Shown: piece after piece, positions 15,301-24,500 of the stretch | Numbering within the stretch: position 1 is the stretch's first letter | Layout of the letters: every line of letters begins with the position of its first letter | Source of the DNA: Lineus longissimus | Taxonomy: Eukaryota > Nemertea > Pilidiophora > Heteronemertea > Lineidae | Direction: 5' to 3' | DNA length: 60,000 bases | Assembly (NCBI RefSeq): GCF_910592395.1 | Contig: NC_088308.1 | Location: 17,129,501 to 17,189,500 of the forward strand | The notes under the pieces: model-generated | Told to the model about the DNA's origin: nothing | Databases searched by the model: none | What the model saw: only the letters and a program-made list of their open reading frames with translations | Position numbers and translations under genes: made by a program

Positions 15301-18300
15301 CGCAGCCATAATGTCCACATCGACTTGACTATGCTGGTTACAGTTGAGGCAGATGGATAGCAGCAAGTCCTGGGCTGGCCGAGTCAACTGGAATTAGACA
15401 CAGAACATAATTCCCAATTTATTATCACACAGTCTAACTGATTATATCAAGCGGACTTTCAGTCAGTGTCACCTCAAGTTATTCGAGAGGTATTTCAGTT
15501 TGGGAGTTTCCAAAGCTTGCTTTGCATCAGGAACAGCCCTGAATAAACAAACCATACCAGCATGAAGATAACACCTAACACCTAGACTAACATGACAAAG
15601 TAATCTACATGTACAGTATAACCTCTATATTAAGGACACCCTTGGTACTGACAAATGCTGTCCTTAATAGAGAGGTGGCCTGATTAGAGAGGTCAAATTG
15701 AATGGAAACAACCAATTTGGGACCAAAACTAGTGCCCTTAATAGAGAGATTGTCCTTAATAGAGAGGTTGTCCATAATAGAGAGGTGTCCGCTTAGGGAG
15801 GTTCCACTGTATATGGTGCTTACCTTTGGATTTTGCAGCCACATCTCAAGCCGTTGCACAGCCAGGGATCTAATTTCTGGGTATCCACAAGTGGCTGCGA
15901 TCAGCTTCAACAAGTTCCGAGATGCCGTATCAATCCCCTGTCTTCTTGTTAGCTGATCTTTGATGGTGTCAATCACAAACGTCTCGATGTTCGTCTGCTG
16001 GTAGGTGTACCTGAATCGGAGGGGGTTAAAATGCAAACATTAATGACACGATTCATTCACACTCCATACATGCCACAATGGAAAATAATACAAAAGGCGA
16101 TAGTCCAACAGCTAAAAGATATGGGTGTTTGATAGCATGAGGAGCAGGATATTGAAGGAGGAGTTATTCGAACTGTTTTCTGCAGTACATAGCAATTCTA
16201 GCTACCAACGTTTGAAGATTTAAGCACTGTACAGTGAAACCTCCCTTAGCGGACATCTCTATATTAAGGACAACCTCTCTATTAAGGACAACCTCTCTAT
16301 TAAGGACACCAGTTTTGGTCCCAAACTGGTTATTTCCATTCAATTTGACCTTCTATAATCAGGACACCTCTCTATCAAGGACAGAACTTGTCTGTTCCGA
16401 GGCTGTCCTTAATAGAGAGGTTTATTTTGATAAATGAAAACATACCGCTCAGCAGTTCAGTGGTGCTGTAGAGTTTTGATTTTATGTACCGCTCCGTGGG
16501 TCAAGAGTAGCAAAGGGTTAAATTGGTTATATCAATTTTCTTGTCTTACCTTGGAAACACTGGAACGTTAAGTTCATCGGATATGGAACCTCCTTGTCTC
16601 ATCATGGACTCTGCACCATCTTGACTACGGTCGTCATCTGAGGTATAGTGCCCGGGGCTAGCACCTGTAAGATGAAAAATACTCAATCTATTGACAATTG
16701 ACAGCACACAACAGTATCATCTTGAAGAAATTGACAGACCAGTATTTTAGTCCAGTGTGGTTACCTTCAGCTACCCCTCGTCGATTCTGCTCACTGTACG
16801 AGGTCATCTGCTCCTAGCTTCAAGCTTCAACCAAAGACCTCGTTCGGGGACAGAAGTTTTTCGGCGAGTGGTCCCATTCTTTGGAACCATCTGCCGGCCA
16901 ATATCAGGTTGGCAGACAGTATCATTTCATTCAAGCGGTCGCTAAAGACATGGCTGTTTGAGAGACATTTTGAGGGGTAGGCGCTTTGAACACGTTTATA
17001 CGGTGAAAAGGTGTCCTATAAAAATCTGTATATGTATGTATGTATGTATGATGCTTGCTACAATGGCCCAAGACCCGGCCCAGCCCACAATTAACTAGAC
17101 TAATTCACATATGCCATCTACACTTAACCAAAATTTTGACTTACTTGCTACTTCCATAGCCTTCGGTAAGTCTCCAACAAGACTTGACTTTGGGGGCATT
17201 TTTGTGTTGAAAGCTGACTGGATATTCTCTACAAAGCCCTTGCAGTCTTCTCGGTCAACCCAAACTCTTTCACCAAGAGAGTCCTCCAAATATACCTGCA
17301 ATCATAATGAAAGGTTCTGAGAATATAATTGGTGCAAAGAATAAAGCCACACAGATGGAATTTGAACCATGACAGGTGCAAACATGAGTAATTAAGACAA
17401 ATTCTTTTTCATATGATTCCGAGAGGGAAAAAGTCCATCCGTTCTACATCACCCATTTTTCCACACTCCTAACACTCCAGCAGTCAAAATTTCGGCTCAA
17501 TACCATGTCATTGTTAATCAATTTAAGCACTATTTTCGAAAGACAGACGTCACCAAGTTTCCAACATTATACCAAAAGAAATAGTTTCGCGAAATCTTTG
17601 ATGAAAAGAGGTAGTAATACCAATGGCTGGGCCATAACTGTGTGACAATACTATTATCATAGCATGCCAGTACCATTCAAGAGGACTGTCTTACGGTAGG
17701 TTATACTTGCCTTGAGGAACTGATCAGGCCAATTTTCTTCATCTTGGAAGGCTACCATGAGAATATTACAAGTCAGTACGGACACAAGTGCATTTCCTTT
17801 GGACTTGAAGTTGATGGCAACATCTCGCTTCAGCAGACTACACATCGCCTGAAAAGAGGAAAGAGGGCGGATGAAATCCGTGATCTTAAAGGGAGACTAT
17901 AGGCTGGAGCCAAGAAGGACAGATAAAGTTACACAAAATCGCCGATAGGTGATGCTCTGATCTCACAGAACATCGAAACTATTTGCACTTGTATAAGCAA
18001 TATAATGATATTGTTGAATCGGACACAACCTGGACCCTAGATGTGTACAAAAGTCACGCAAAGACGGGCAATTTTATCCGCTATCTCCTGCCTGTACTCC
18101 CCCTTTAATAAGCCAATTGCTACCTAAAGAATGGGTATTGGTATAACACAAATGGGCCCATATAGTAGCCTCACGTGACCTAATAACTGATTTGGAATTT
18201 CTTGGATTTTTTTCAGGCTCACAGAGATGACAGTAATGAAAAGCAGTGCAGTTCTGATCAACTTACTCGTTAAGTAACATTTGCTATTAAAGTACACCAC

Positions 18301-19861
18301 AGGTACAGACACTTCTTAATTACCTCGATTATGATATCACTGTCAAACAAGGCCTGTTTTGTTTTAGCAAGATACATGAGACTGAGATACATGGTGGTCT
18401 CGGGCTTGGCTCTGTTGGCCCTTAGGTAACGCACAGCACCACAGATGAGCCCTTCCAGCTTATCATCATCACCAGCATCCTCAGCTCCGTAGATGGACTC
18501 GATCAACTCAGCTGGCTCAACTGAAATGGATCACATAAAATTTGATTAAAAATCCTCCCCGATTGAAAAAGTCAATCGACAAAACACGAGCCGAGAGAAG
18601 CCACATGCATGACTGGGCCCTCTAGCGGAGTCGTTAAGCTACTAGCTTATTCTACTGAACACAGAATTCAGAATTCACTCACAATCAACAGCAATTTCCT
18701 CATATTGTTGCAGCTGTTGAGGGGCTGGTGATGCCCTTCTCTCAGGATCGGCTGGTCGGCCAAGCGGAGTGAATACTTGGCTGGTGCCAAGCAACTTGGG
18801 TTTCTTGACAAGGCTTGCTCCTAGAGGTGGCGTTGGTGCTTCACGCTTCCTCTCCAGCCCGCCCGAAGTTGAGGGCAAAGACTTCTTTTGAGACGGTACT
18901 GGTCCATGTCGCTCAGTCAACGGATCAGATCCACTTCTGGGTTTTGAACCTATCAATGAAAAATATGCCTGAATCAAAAACGTATTTTAAGCAACTTCTA
19001 TAGAGATTTATACACGTACATGCCCAACGACATGACCTACAAAGTTTTAGGCAAATTTTCATCACTGGTTGTAAAATGAGACAACGTTTGAACACAACTT
19101 CACAAGAGATTTCCACTGATATTACGCAAATGCATGAGATTCACGGCAAGATTTCATGAAGTAATAACAATACCTACCTAGAGCAATAAAGTCTCCTGGA
19201 GGAGCATGCCCTGCAATGAAAATAATTGCGAGTCAATGAAATGCGCTCACTGTGCAGACTGAGAATAGCTAGCCCAGATGTCAAAATATACGCCGATGGT
19301 CATTCTAAACAGCGTCCATCACGTCTACTAGTGTCCAATAAAAATCCCATGGTTTATTGTAAAGAATAGAATCGTTACAAGGTCACATTTTTTTCAAAAC
19401 TGTGACATTGTAATCATTTTAGGCTGACATGTTTACGACCGTAAGTTCGAGACAGCAAAGTTTGTCAACTCCAGTCACTGCCATTTTACTACCATACACT
19501 CACACACCTCATGATCATCTGGAAAGACTAAGACTAAAGTCAAAGAGGTGAATCATGTGTGTGAGTGACTAAAGAAGGTGAGCTGGTCAGTTTTCATCAC
19601 AAATATGTCGGGTTCCACTTTACTTTGGCACCCAACAACTCATTGCTGATGATCACTTGGTGACTTGCACATTTGTACAGGTACTAAAATCCCCCACTTT
19701 TTTGGGTCACCCTGTATATAATAAGAAACAACACAGATTGCAATGCAATTCAGTTTTAGTGTACGTTTAATCGTATTTTTTAACAAAAGATTTTGTTTTC
19801 CTATAAACTTACCTTTGCCCTTAACTATTGGACGTTTTGGTTGATTCTTGGACCGATCCAT
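399..19861 (-). CDS. INTS1: Integrator complex subunit 1, 31 coding exons, 3' end outside window
   Basis: INTS1 is the large helical-repeat scaffold of the nuclear Integrator complex, which processes snRNA 3' ends and terminates paused Pol II. Exons in reading order: 19861-19813, 19210-19178, 18949-18683, 18520-18324, 17848-17711, 17295-17145, 16664-16550, 16010-15824, 15387-15242, 14625-14484, 14002-13820, 13507-13399, 13157-13037, 12841-12764, 12232-12075, 10976-10788, 10436-10376, 9845-9770, 9254-9127, 8677-8548, 8054-7881, 7481-7332, 6804-6640, 6238-6143, 5603-5436, 4772-4661, 3889-3731, 3310-3062, 1579-1455, 1115-1053, 452-399. All phases join, giving 1391 codons without a stop; human INTS1, as I recall, is about 2190 aa. 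Family blocks seen: PPGDFIALG (exon 2), AKPETTMYLSLMYLAK (4), LAVQRLEMWLQNPK (8), NELSTARNPNN (10), NKDDYLRALRALLREI (11), TYHHPENI and LYWKAW (16), LVDTSEEALLLPDWLKLRM (27), FVQSFGIPVESM (28). The start ATG at 19861 gives a basic N-terminus. The last three exons are assigned by phase and splice sites with weaker similarity. Confidence 0.95.
475..717 (-). mobile_element. Family-3 MITE (about 240 bp), copy 1
   Basis: Ends TTAAAGGGGTACGC and GGCCTTTAA-like. AT-rich interior with AATTCAATTACAAATTC. It supplies sequence to within about 22 bp of the INTS1 acceptor at 453. Confidence 0.7.
1968..2976. repeat. 114-bp minisatellite, about 9 units
   Basis: Unit starts GATATTTCATCGTTGCGGCA and ends in GATCTGCTCACAT; marker at 1968, 2082, 2196, 2310, 2423, 2538, 2652, 2767, 2881. 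It fills much of the INTS1 intron between 3062 and 1579, ending about 85 bp from the donor. Confidence 0.9.
3409..3636 (+). mobile_element. Family-2 MITE (about 225 bp), copy 1
   Basis: Imperfect inverted ends: GGGACAATATAGGCAG at one side and CTGCCTCTAGTCCCCCTTTA at the other. The interior motif AGGGCCCTTACTGTGTATA is conserved between copies. No ORF. Confidence 0.75.
4849..5170 (-). mobile_element. Probable retroposon 3' region
   Basis: On the minus strand this ends in aagcgctataaaaatg plus TAATAA repeats, a tail style like the LINEs and SINEs here. No coding sequence is recognisable. It lies in an INTS1 intron. Confidence 0.4.
5240..5368. mobile_element. Mariner-like foldback MITE, copy 1
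   Basis: Long inverted ends TACAGGGTGGCCCAGAATTA and the reverse complement, about 27 bp, with TA at the outside. The interior has a second weaker inverted repeat. Confidence 0.85.
5795..6180 (-). repeat. 126-bp tandem triplication spanning an INTS1 exon end and donor
   Basis: Each unit carries the 3' part of exon 6143-6238 (SSEQLHEVADIAL) plus the GTACGT donor and following intron. Donor copies at 6142, 6016 and 5889 (first base of GT on the minus strand). Only the outermost copy has the true upstream exon half and acceptor. Confidence 0.9.
6346..6527 (+). mobile_element. Pogo-like MITE, copy 1
   Basis: Family description: about 180 bp, flanked by TA, inverted ends CAGTGGAACCTC and GAGGTTCTACTG. 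The body is built from degenerate copies of CTCTCTATTAAGGACA on both strands. Ends and TA target fit pogo/Tigger-type Tc1-mariner transposons; no transposase is present. Confidence 0.85.
6996..7325 (+). mobile_element. Pogo-like MITE, copy 2, internally expanded
   Basis: About 330 bp: the segment from CTCTCTATTAAGGACACTGA to the following TTTGACCT is tandemly tripled. It ends a few bp from the INTS1 donor at 7331. Confidence 0.85.
7655..7800 (-). mobile_element. Probable retroposon tail with C12 run
   Basis: An aaggcgccctatataag-like end followed by TTCA repeats (minus strand) resembles the other retroposon tails. It contains 12 C at 7719-7730. Confidence 0.35.
8084..8268 (+). mobile_element. 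Pogo-like MITE, copy 3
   Basis: Near full length; starts about 30 bp upstream of the INTS1 exon beginning at 8054, in the acceptor-side intron. Confidence 0.8.
8340..8520 (+). mobile_element. Pogo-like MITE, copy 4
   Basis: Full length, 28 bp from the INTS1 exon edge at 8548, on the donor side. Confidence 0.85.
8777..8958 (+). mobile_element. Pogo-like MITE, copy 5
   Basis: Full length; third member of a run of three in one kilobase. Confidence 0.85.
9298..9632 (+). mobile_element. tRNA-derived SINE, family A
   Basis: 5' end has Pol III A-box-like TAGCCTAGTGG and B-box GGTTCGATCC, then an unrelated body of about 260 bp and a tail of GATAT repeats. The second copy at 44517 shares the whole length. 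Confidence 0.85.
9905..10315. repeat. 198-bp duplication
   Basis: GAGAGCGTTGTAAAAGGAAC at 9936 and again at 10134, with matching sequence around each. Two units inside an INTS1 intron. Confidence 0.85.
11001..11243 (-). mobile_element. Pogo-like MITE, copy 6
   Basis: Slightly expanded internally; its end is 25 bp upstream of the INTS1 exon starting at 10976. Confidence 0.85.
11338..11673 (+). mobile_element. Family-4 MITE (about 335-370 bp), copy 1
   Basis: Starts TTAAAGGGCAACTCGTGTC and ends GGTATCACTTTAA; contains ACGGCTCGCTTCGATGC. The second copy is at 43543. Confidence 0.75.
11676..12030 (+). mobile_element. L2/CR1-like LINE 3' end
   Basis: Frame 11675-11911 ends with the typical reverse-transcriptase ORF tail: GDRAYSVSTPQLWNKVPEKI then TFKKCLKMHLF and a stop. 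A short 3' UTR finishes ggcgctatataaat plus ATT repeats. 5'-truncated. It lies in the INTS1 intron between the exons at 12075 and 10976, immediately beside a 335-bp MITE. Confidence 0.8.
12479..12700 (+). mobile_element. tRNA-derived SINE, family B
   Basis: Starts GGGGCAGTGGTGGCGCAGTGG, with a CAT-containing anticodon-like loop and B-box GGTTCGACTCC. The head can fold as a tRNA (GGGGC pairs with GCCCC). The 3' end is gcgctatataaat plus ATT repeats, the same tail as the LINE at 11676. Confidence 0.85.
14172..14394 (-). mobile_element. Family-2 MITE, copy 2
   Basis: Reverse orientation, in an INTS1 intron; the inverted end AAAGGGGGACTATAGGCAG is well preserved. Confidence 0.75.
14766..15032. 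mobile_element. Foldback element, about 265 bp
   Basis: ATCGTTAGCCTCATAGCATA at the left recurs inverted at the right, with about 30 bp of near-perfect arms and an AT-rich centre. Single copy in the window, in the INTS1 intron 5' of the exon at 14625. Confidence 0.75.
15611..15812 (-). mobile_element. Pogo-like MITE, copy 7
   Basis: Inverted end lies 11 bp after the INTS1 splice donor at 15823. An extra internal unit is present. Confidence 0.85.
16228..16432 (+). mobile_element. Pogo-like MITE, copy 8
   Basis: One duplicated AACCTCTCTATTAAGGAC unit; the 3' inverted end is degraded. Confidence 0.8.
16755..17055 (+). mobile_element. LINE ORF2 tail, second copy
   Basis: From about 16827 the frame reads TSFGDRSFSASGPILWNHLP, followed by SFKRSLKTWLF and a TAG, then a TATG microsatellite tail. 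It is the same class of LINE C-terminus as at 11676 but from a different family. 5'-truncated, in an INTS1 intron, opposite strand. Confidence 0.75.
17296..17710 (-). other. GC-AG intron of INTS1
   Basis: The exon ending at 17711 finishes ...CTC AAG and is followed by gcaagt rather than gtaagt. The downstream exon starts at 17295 after a normal ...ttgcag. Phase 0 on both sides and the conserved protein join (...FLK then VYLEDSLGERVW) leave no nearby GT alternative. GC-AG introns are a known minor class, and the rest of the donor matches consensus well. Confidence 0.85.
17886..18117 (+). mobile_element. Family-2 MITE, diverged copy 3
   Basis: Ends and central block align to the family, but about a third of the interior differs. 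Confidence 0.6.
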
Positions 19862-20065
19862 CAATTAGATTTTGGACATTTTGTTTGCGAAAAACGAGCA
19901 AATTTATGCTTTTGTTTTCTTTACTCTGTGACTGAGTGTAAACCTGCACTGACGAATTCCTTGTTAGCCGCTGACCACTCACGACAATCCACCTCGCTTC
20001 CTAGTTATTATTTGTATGTAGTCTTGTGTACATTGTTATACAGATAGGCTACCTGGAGTCTATGC

Positions 20066-20077
20066 GGGGAAATTCCC
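20066..20077. promoter_or_regulatory. Perfect palindromic kappaB site
   Basis: The sequence GGGGAAATTCCC is fully self-complementary and contains an exact match to the NF-kB consensus GGGRNNYYCC. It lies about 205 bp upstream of the INTS1 ATG and 1.45 kb upstream of the NF-kB ATG. Symmetric sites like this suit p50-class homodimers. Function is inferred from the motif and from the gene next to it. Confidence 0.6.
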
Positions 20078-20565
20078 ACTATGAATAACCCTGGCTCTAT
20101 TTTTAGCACATTGGTAATTTTGATGTTTTTCCGCTGTTTTTCCCCAGTTTCACATTCTTTAGTTTCGACTGGACGCTTCTGCGACTGAAGTTGTTCTTGA
20201 GAGTTAACAGTATGTCATTCACAAGATTCATTATAGCCTAGTGTGTTTGTTTGGTTAAGAAAGAGGGGAGAAGGTGTTTTAGTAATAGCCGTATTGTACT
20301 CCTCCATTGACAATTGTCCATATGCTGTATAGTGTATGTAACGTACGTGTAAGCCTAGGCCTACACATGTATTGTAGTTAGGTGTAGGCCTAAGCCTCAT
20401 GACCTGCCTGTATGTAGTCTACTCTAAGGTCAGAAGACATGTCATTGCGATCATCGCCATTCACGTCATTCTCAATGAAACGATCACTTCTGACGTACCT
20501 CTGTTAGTGGTGTGGTAGGCTACATAACATGACTATGACGTATACTCAGTACCGCCATTTTGGTC

Positions 20566-20579
20566 GGGGGGGGGGGGGG
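20566..20579 (+). repeat. Poly-G run (14 G)
   Basis: Uninterrupted G tract in the divergent promoter region, probably length-variable. Confidence 0.9.
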
Positions 20580-21080
20580 CAAAATGATGACATTACGTGA
20601 GTACAATGATACATCACGCATGTAAATTCACACTGCACGAGTATGTCACACGATACAAAGTGCAGTGCCGTGGAAACTGTGAATAATCTCACTATTTTGC
20701 TGTCCAAGAGTCGGAAGACCATACTGTCCAATGTTGGGGGTCACGATGTCATCTGCACATCATGTATTATAGGCCTTTATGATTCTTTCCTGTTTATTTG
20801 AAGATGATGTTAAAACACCACATGTACTGCTTGACCCAGTTGAAATGAGGAAGATAAGATGTTGGTACTGTAAAATACATGTACATGTTCTGAGCCTTTC
20901 TGTCTTAAAGTGTCTATGATCCGATTGTGCAACAAAACTTAAGTAACTTCCTTCTATGACTTTCAGTTTTTGCCACCTTGGCTTATTTTTCTGCTAAATA
21001 ACTAAGACCATGAAATATTATGATACACATGTGAAGGTAAATAGCATTCCGCGAAGTTACTATTTATAGCTCACAAGGTC

Positions 21081-21118
21081 ATTTGCATAAGATATTGATG
21101 ACGTTTTAGTCACGTGAC
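21081..21118. promoter_or_regulatory. Octamer-like motif plus CLEAR-type E-box upstream of NF-kB
   Basis: ATTTGCAT (21081-21088, the reverse of the POU octamer) is followed by GTCACGTGAC (21109-21118), an exact match to the CLEAR element bound by TFEB/MITF/USF-type bHLH-Zip proteins. A TATTTATA-like stretch lies just upstream, near 21060. The cluster is 410-450 bp before the NF-kB start codon and could be part of its promoter or first intron. Confidence 0.4.
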
Positions 21119-21529
21119 AGTCGGACATCGACACTTATTTCTATGCATTTGAGCTTATTTCAAAGTCAATTATCTTTGACCCTGCATTGTTTTTAGCATG
21201 AATGATACCATAGAGTCAGAGAGAGAAATATTCAGAACAATTATGTAGTATTTTCAACACTCGGACATGTGCCAGATTGAATCTAACTGCCCCAGTTAGA
21301 AAGCCTGAATCCATTACAAAACCGTATGTTTGTCCGACATTGCCTGTAATTCAGCGATGGGGAAATAGAGGGCAGCAGCTGCAGTGACGTCATCTTCGCG
21401 GAATGCTATTCCATAATTTTATTGCAGTGCATATTGTTCTAAAACCCAGCTCCGGAGTTTAAATGTATTGTTTTCTTTTATCAGTGCATTTTTATCATGA
21501 ATTTTCTCTCTCTCTAGGTGTAACAAACA

Positions 21530-24500
21530 ATGTCAGATTCTGATGATTCTGTTGAACTTGGTTATGGAGGAGCCAAAGTTACGCACAAAATTTCTAAAGG
21601 TGTCGCAAGTGTTGGTATGTTGCTTCATTGTTTTCGATTTCCCATTCTCATTCTATAAGACTATTCTGGCTTCATTGTTGTCTATTTTCCATTCTCATTC
21701 TATAAGACTATTCCGGCTTCATTGTTGTCTATTTTCCATTCTCATTCTATAAGACTATTCCGGCTTCATTGTTGTCGATTTCCCATTCTCATTCTATAAG
21801 ACTATTCCGGCTTCATTGTTGTCTATTTTCCATTCTCATTCTATAAGACTATTCCGGCCAAAGGCTTTTGATTGGGTTCCAAGAAAACCTCGCTGTCACT
21901 GGCTCAAAGTGAACTACTAATTAGTGACAAACCACCATCACGGAAAAAGTTTAAAATTTTACCGCAAGTTCAAGTGATACCTATCATCATTCCATAAAAA
22001 CAACCTTATTCAGAATTAAATGATCACAAAACTTTTCACCTTCAGGTGATCCATATGTAGAAATAATAGAGCATCCGCAGTCAAGGGGTATTCGATTCCG
22101 ATACAAATCTGAGGGGCCATCACATGGTGGACTGCAAGGAGAGTCGAGTTCAAGGGGGAAAAAAACATATCCTGCAATCAAGGTGCGTAAAGGAACAAGA
22201 AGATAATTCATAAAATGTAATAGAAAATCCACAGAAGTAGGGTACCGGCAAAACTACAGCCACCAGTATGTTGCATTGACTGTTCTAGGGTTGTGAGAGA
22301 GAAGTGACATGAATTTAGTGTGAGTTTCGAGGTCGTTTTGTCCCATACTCCAATGAAAATCAGTCACACCTATTGAGATGCAATTGCCCTAGTTTACTTT
22401 TATTACTAGAAATGATTATGAGAAATTGACAGAATAGAGATGAAGTCTTTGGTAATATGAGTGTTGTGTCTGTTCCTTTATTGGTATGGACGATTGAGAT
22501 GTATGTCTCTTTCACATGCTGTTCTGTTCTCTCCTTTCAGATCCACAATTATGAAGGCCCTGCAATAGTGTTCGTCACTCTGGTGACTGACCAAGACCCC
22601 CCACAGCCGCATGCACATGAACTGGTTGGAAAAAACTGCACAGATGGAAGGTGTTCCTTTGAAATCAGGCTTCATAGGGCAATGAACATTCCGTAAGTAA
22701 AACCAGGAAGTAGAACTAAAACATGCATGGAACATTTTTATTCAGAGAATGATGTGTTGTGTTTGACATAAGATTTTGTATTGTACATGTAGTTATGATA
22801 ATGTATTGAAAAAAATTCAAAGACACGTCAAACATATTACAGTAGAACCTCTCCATTTAGGACACCCGCGGGACTGACAACTGCTGTCCTTAATATAGAG
22901 GTGTCCTGATAAGAGAGGTAAAATTGAATTGAAACAACCCATTTGGGACCAAAACTAGTGTCCGTTTAGAAAGGTTGTCCTTAATAGAGAGGTGTCCGCT
23001 AAGGGAGGTTCCACTGTACGTGTTACATGAAAATATCAAACTACCACATGGTTTTTACAAGCTTTCCACAGAATAACAAGTCTTCTCAGAACACACACTT
23101 CACATTTCCCTCTTCACCTCTTCTAGATTTCCAAATTTGAGTGTTCAACATGTTACGAAAAAGTCTGTGTTAAAAACACTTGAACAAAGGATTCGTGAGA
23201 ACCGCTATCCCTTCCAGGAAATACCCCAGAAATTACAAGGTAAACAACCTAGAGTATCCACCACTCGAGACTTCTGTACAAAATATTGCCCACGAAAAAA
23301 ACCAGGCAATAAATTGGCCTTTTGAGAAGGCAATGTCTTTTCACAAAAAAACCTGTCATGTTGGTGAAAGTGATGTCATTCAATGTAGAACCAAAAAAGA
23401 CTTTATGCTGCTTTAATAGGGAGAGACGCCCTAAAATATTTGTTATCCACTCAAACGGCGAGGGGACCTCATGTGCCACCCATAAATCTCTTATGTGCAA
23501 ATAGAAGTCTTGTGGACGTCACAAGATTGTCCTTGTGAATAAGGAGAAATGATTGATTGACAGGTCTGCAGTGTGTGCATGTCATTATTGACATTAATGA
23601 CATGTAAGCTGTTTCTATATCTCTGTTCTAATATTGACTGTCTATTTATTCTAGAAGAGGAAATTACTTCAATTCGAGAGGAGGCGAAGAAGCGTGCAAA
23701 CGATATTCCATTGAGTGTAGTACGTCTGCAGTTTGAAGTGCTTCTGAAACCAGAGGGGAGGGCCCACCGCAGACTTCCTCCAGCGTACTCCAAGCCTATT
23801 TATGATAGCAGTAAGTTTTGGGCTACTGTTAACCGTCAAATTTTTGCAAACATTTCTAAAAAACTTCAAAATTTTGCGATTTTATTTTGACAAGAGTTTA
23901 TCAATTTTTTAAAATTTTTCAATCAAAAGATTTTTCTTGAATTTTGTTTTCGTGAACCTAAGTTCTTACAAACAGCAGAGGAAGGAAACGGAATGTCTCC
24001 GAGGTCTTTTGAAATACTGTGCTGAAATAACATCGTCAAAATCGTCAAGAAGATGTTTCAAGCAGTTTCTTTGTTTCCTTTTTATTCAGAATCACCTGCA
24101 GCTGCTGCCCTGAAGATCTGTCGAATGGACAAACAGGCTGGTTGTTGCCGGGGGCATGAGGAAGTGTTCCTCCTTTGCGATAAAGTTCAAAAAGGTTAGT
24201 TGTCTTTGGCAAAAAGACTTCTGGTGATATGTATTATCATAAAGCTGTCCATAATATTTGTCATTGTGTGATTCATCTTTGTTTGATAATGATGGCCTAT
24301 ATCAAACGCGGAAGTGGAAAAAAATCTGCAAACAAGCAATCCATCATTTTGTGATGAATTATCATTAAATATGTCACTTTTTCATGTTTTCATCTTTTTT
24401 TTGTAGATGACATCAAGGTGCGGTTCTTTGAGAAAGATCATAGAGGTGTCCTTAAATGGGAAGCGGAGGGAAATTTTGCTCCATCAGATGTCCACAGACA

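Larger units (their letters stand above)
19862..21529. promoter_or_regulatory. Divergent INTS1 / NF-kB upstream region
   Basis: The two start codons face away from each other 1.67 kb apart, so this interval must hold both promoters. At least one noncoding 5' exon of the NF-kB gene is implied, because its start codon lies 12 bp inside an exon preceded by a clear acceptor (ctctctctctag, ending 21517). I see no good TATA box for INTS1 and could not place either transcription start. It contains a kappaB site, an E-box, several TGACGT half-sites (about 20494 and 20535) and a 14-G run. No coding sequence is supported here. Confidence 0.7.
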
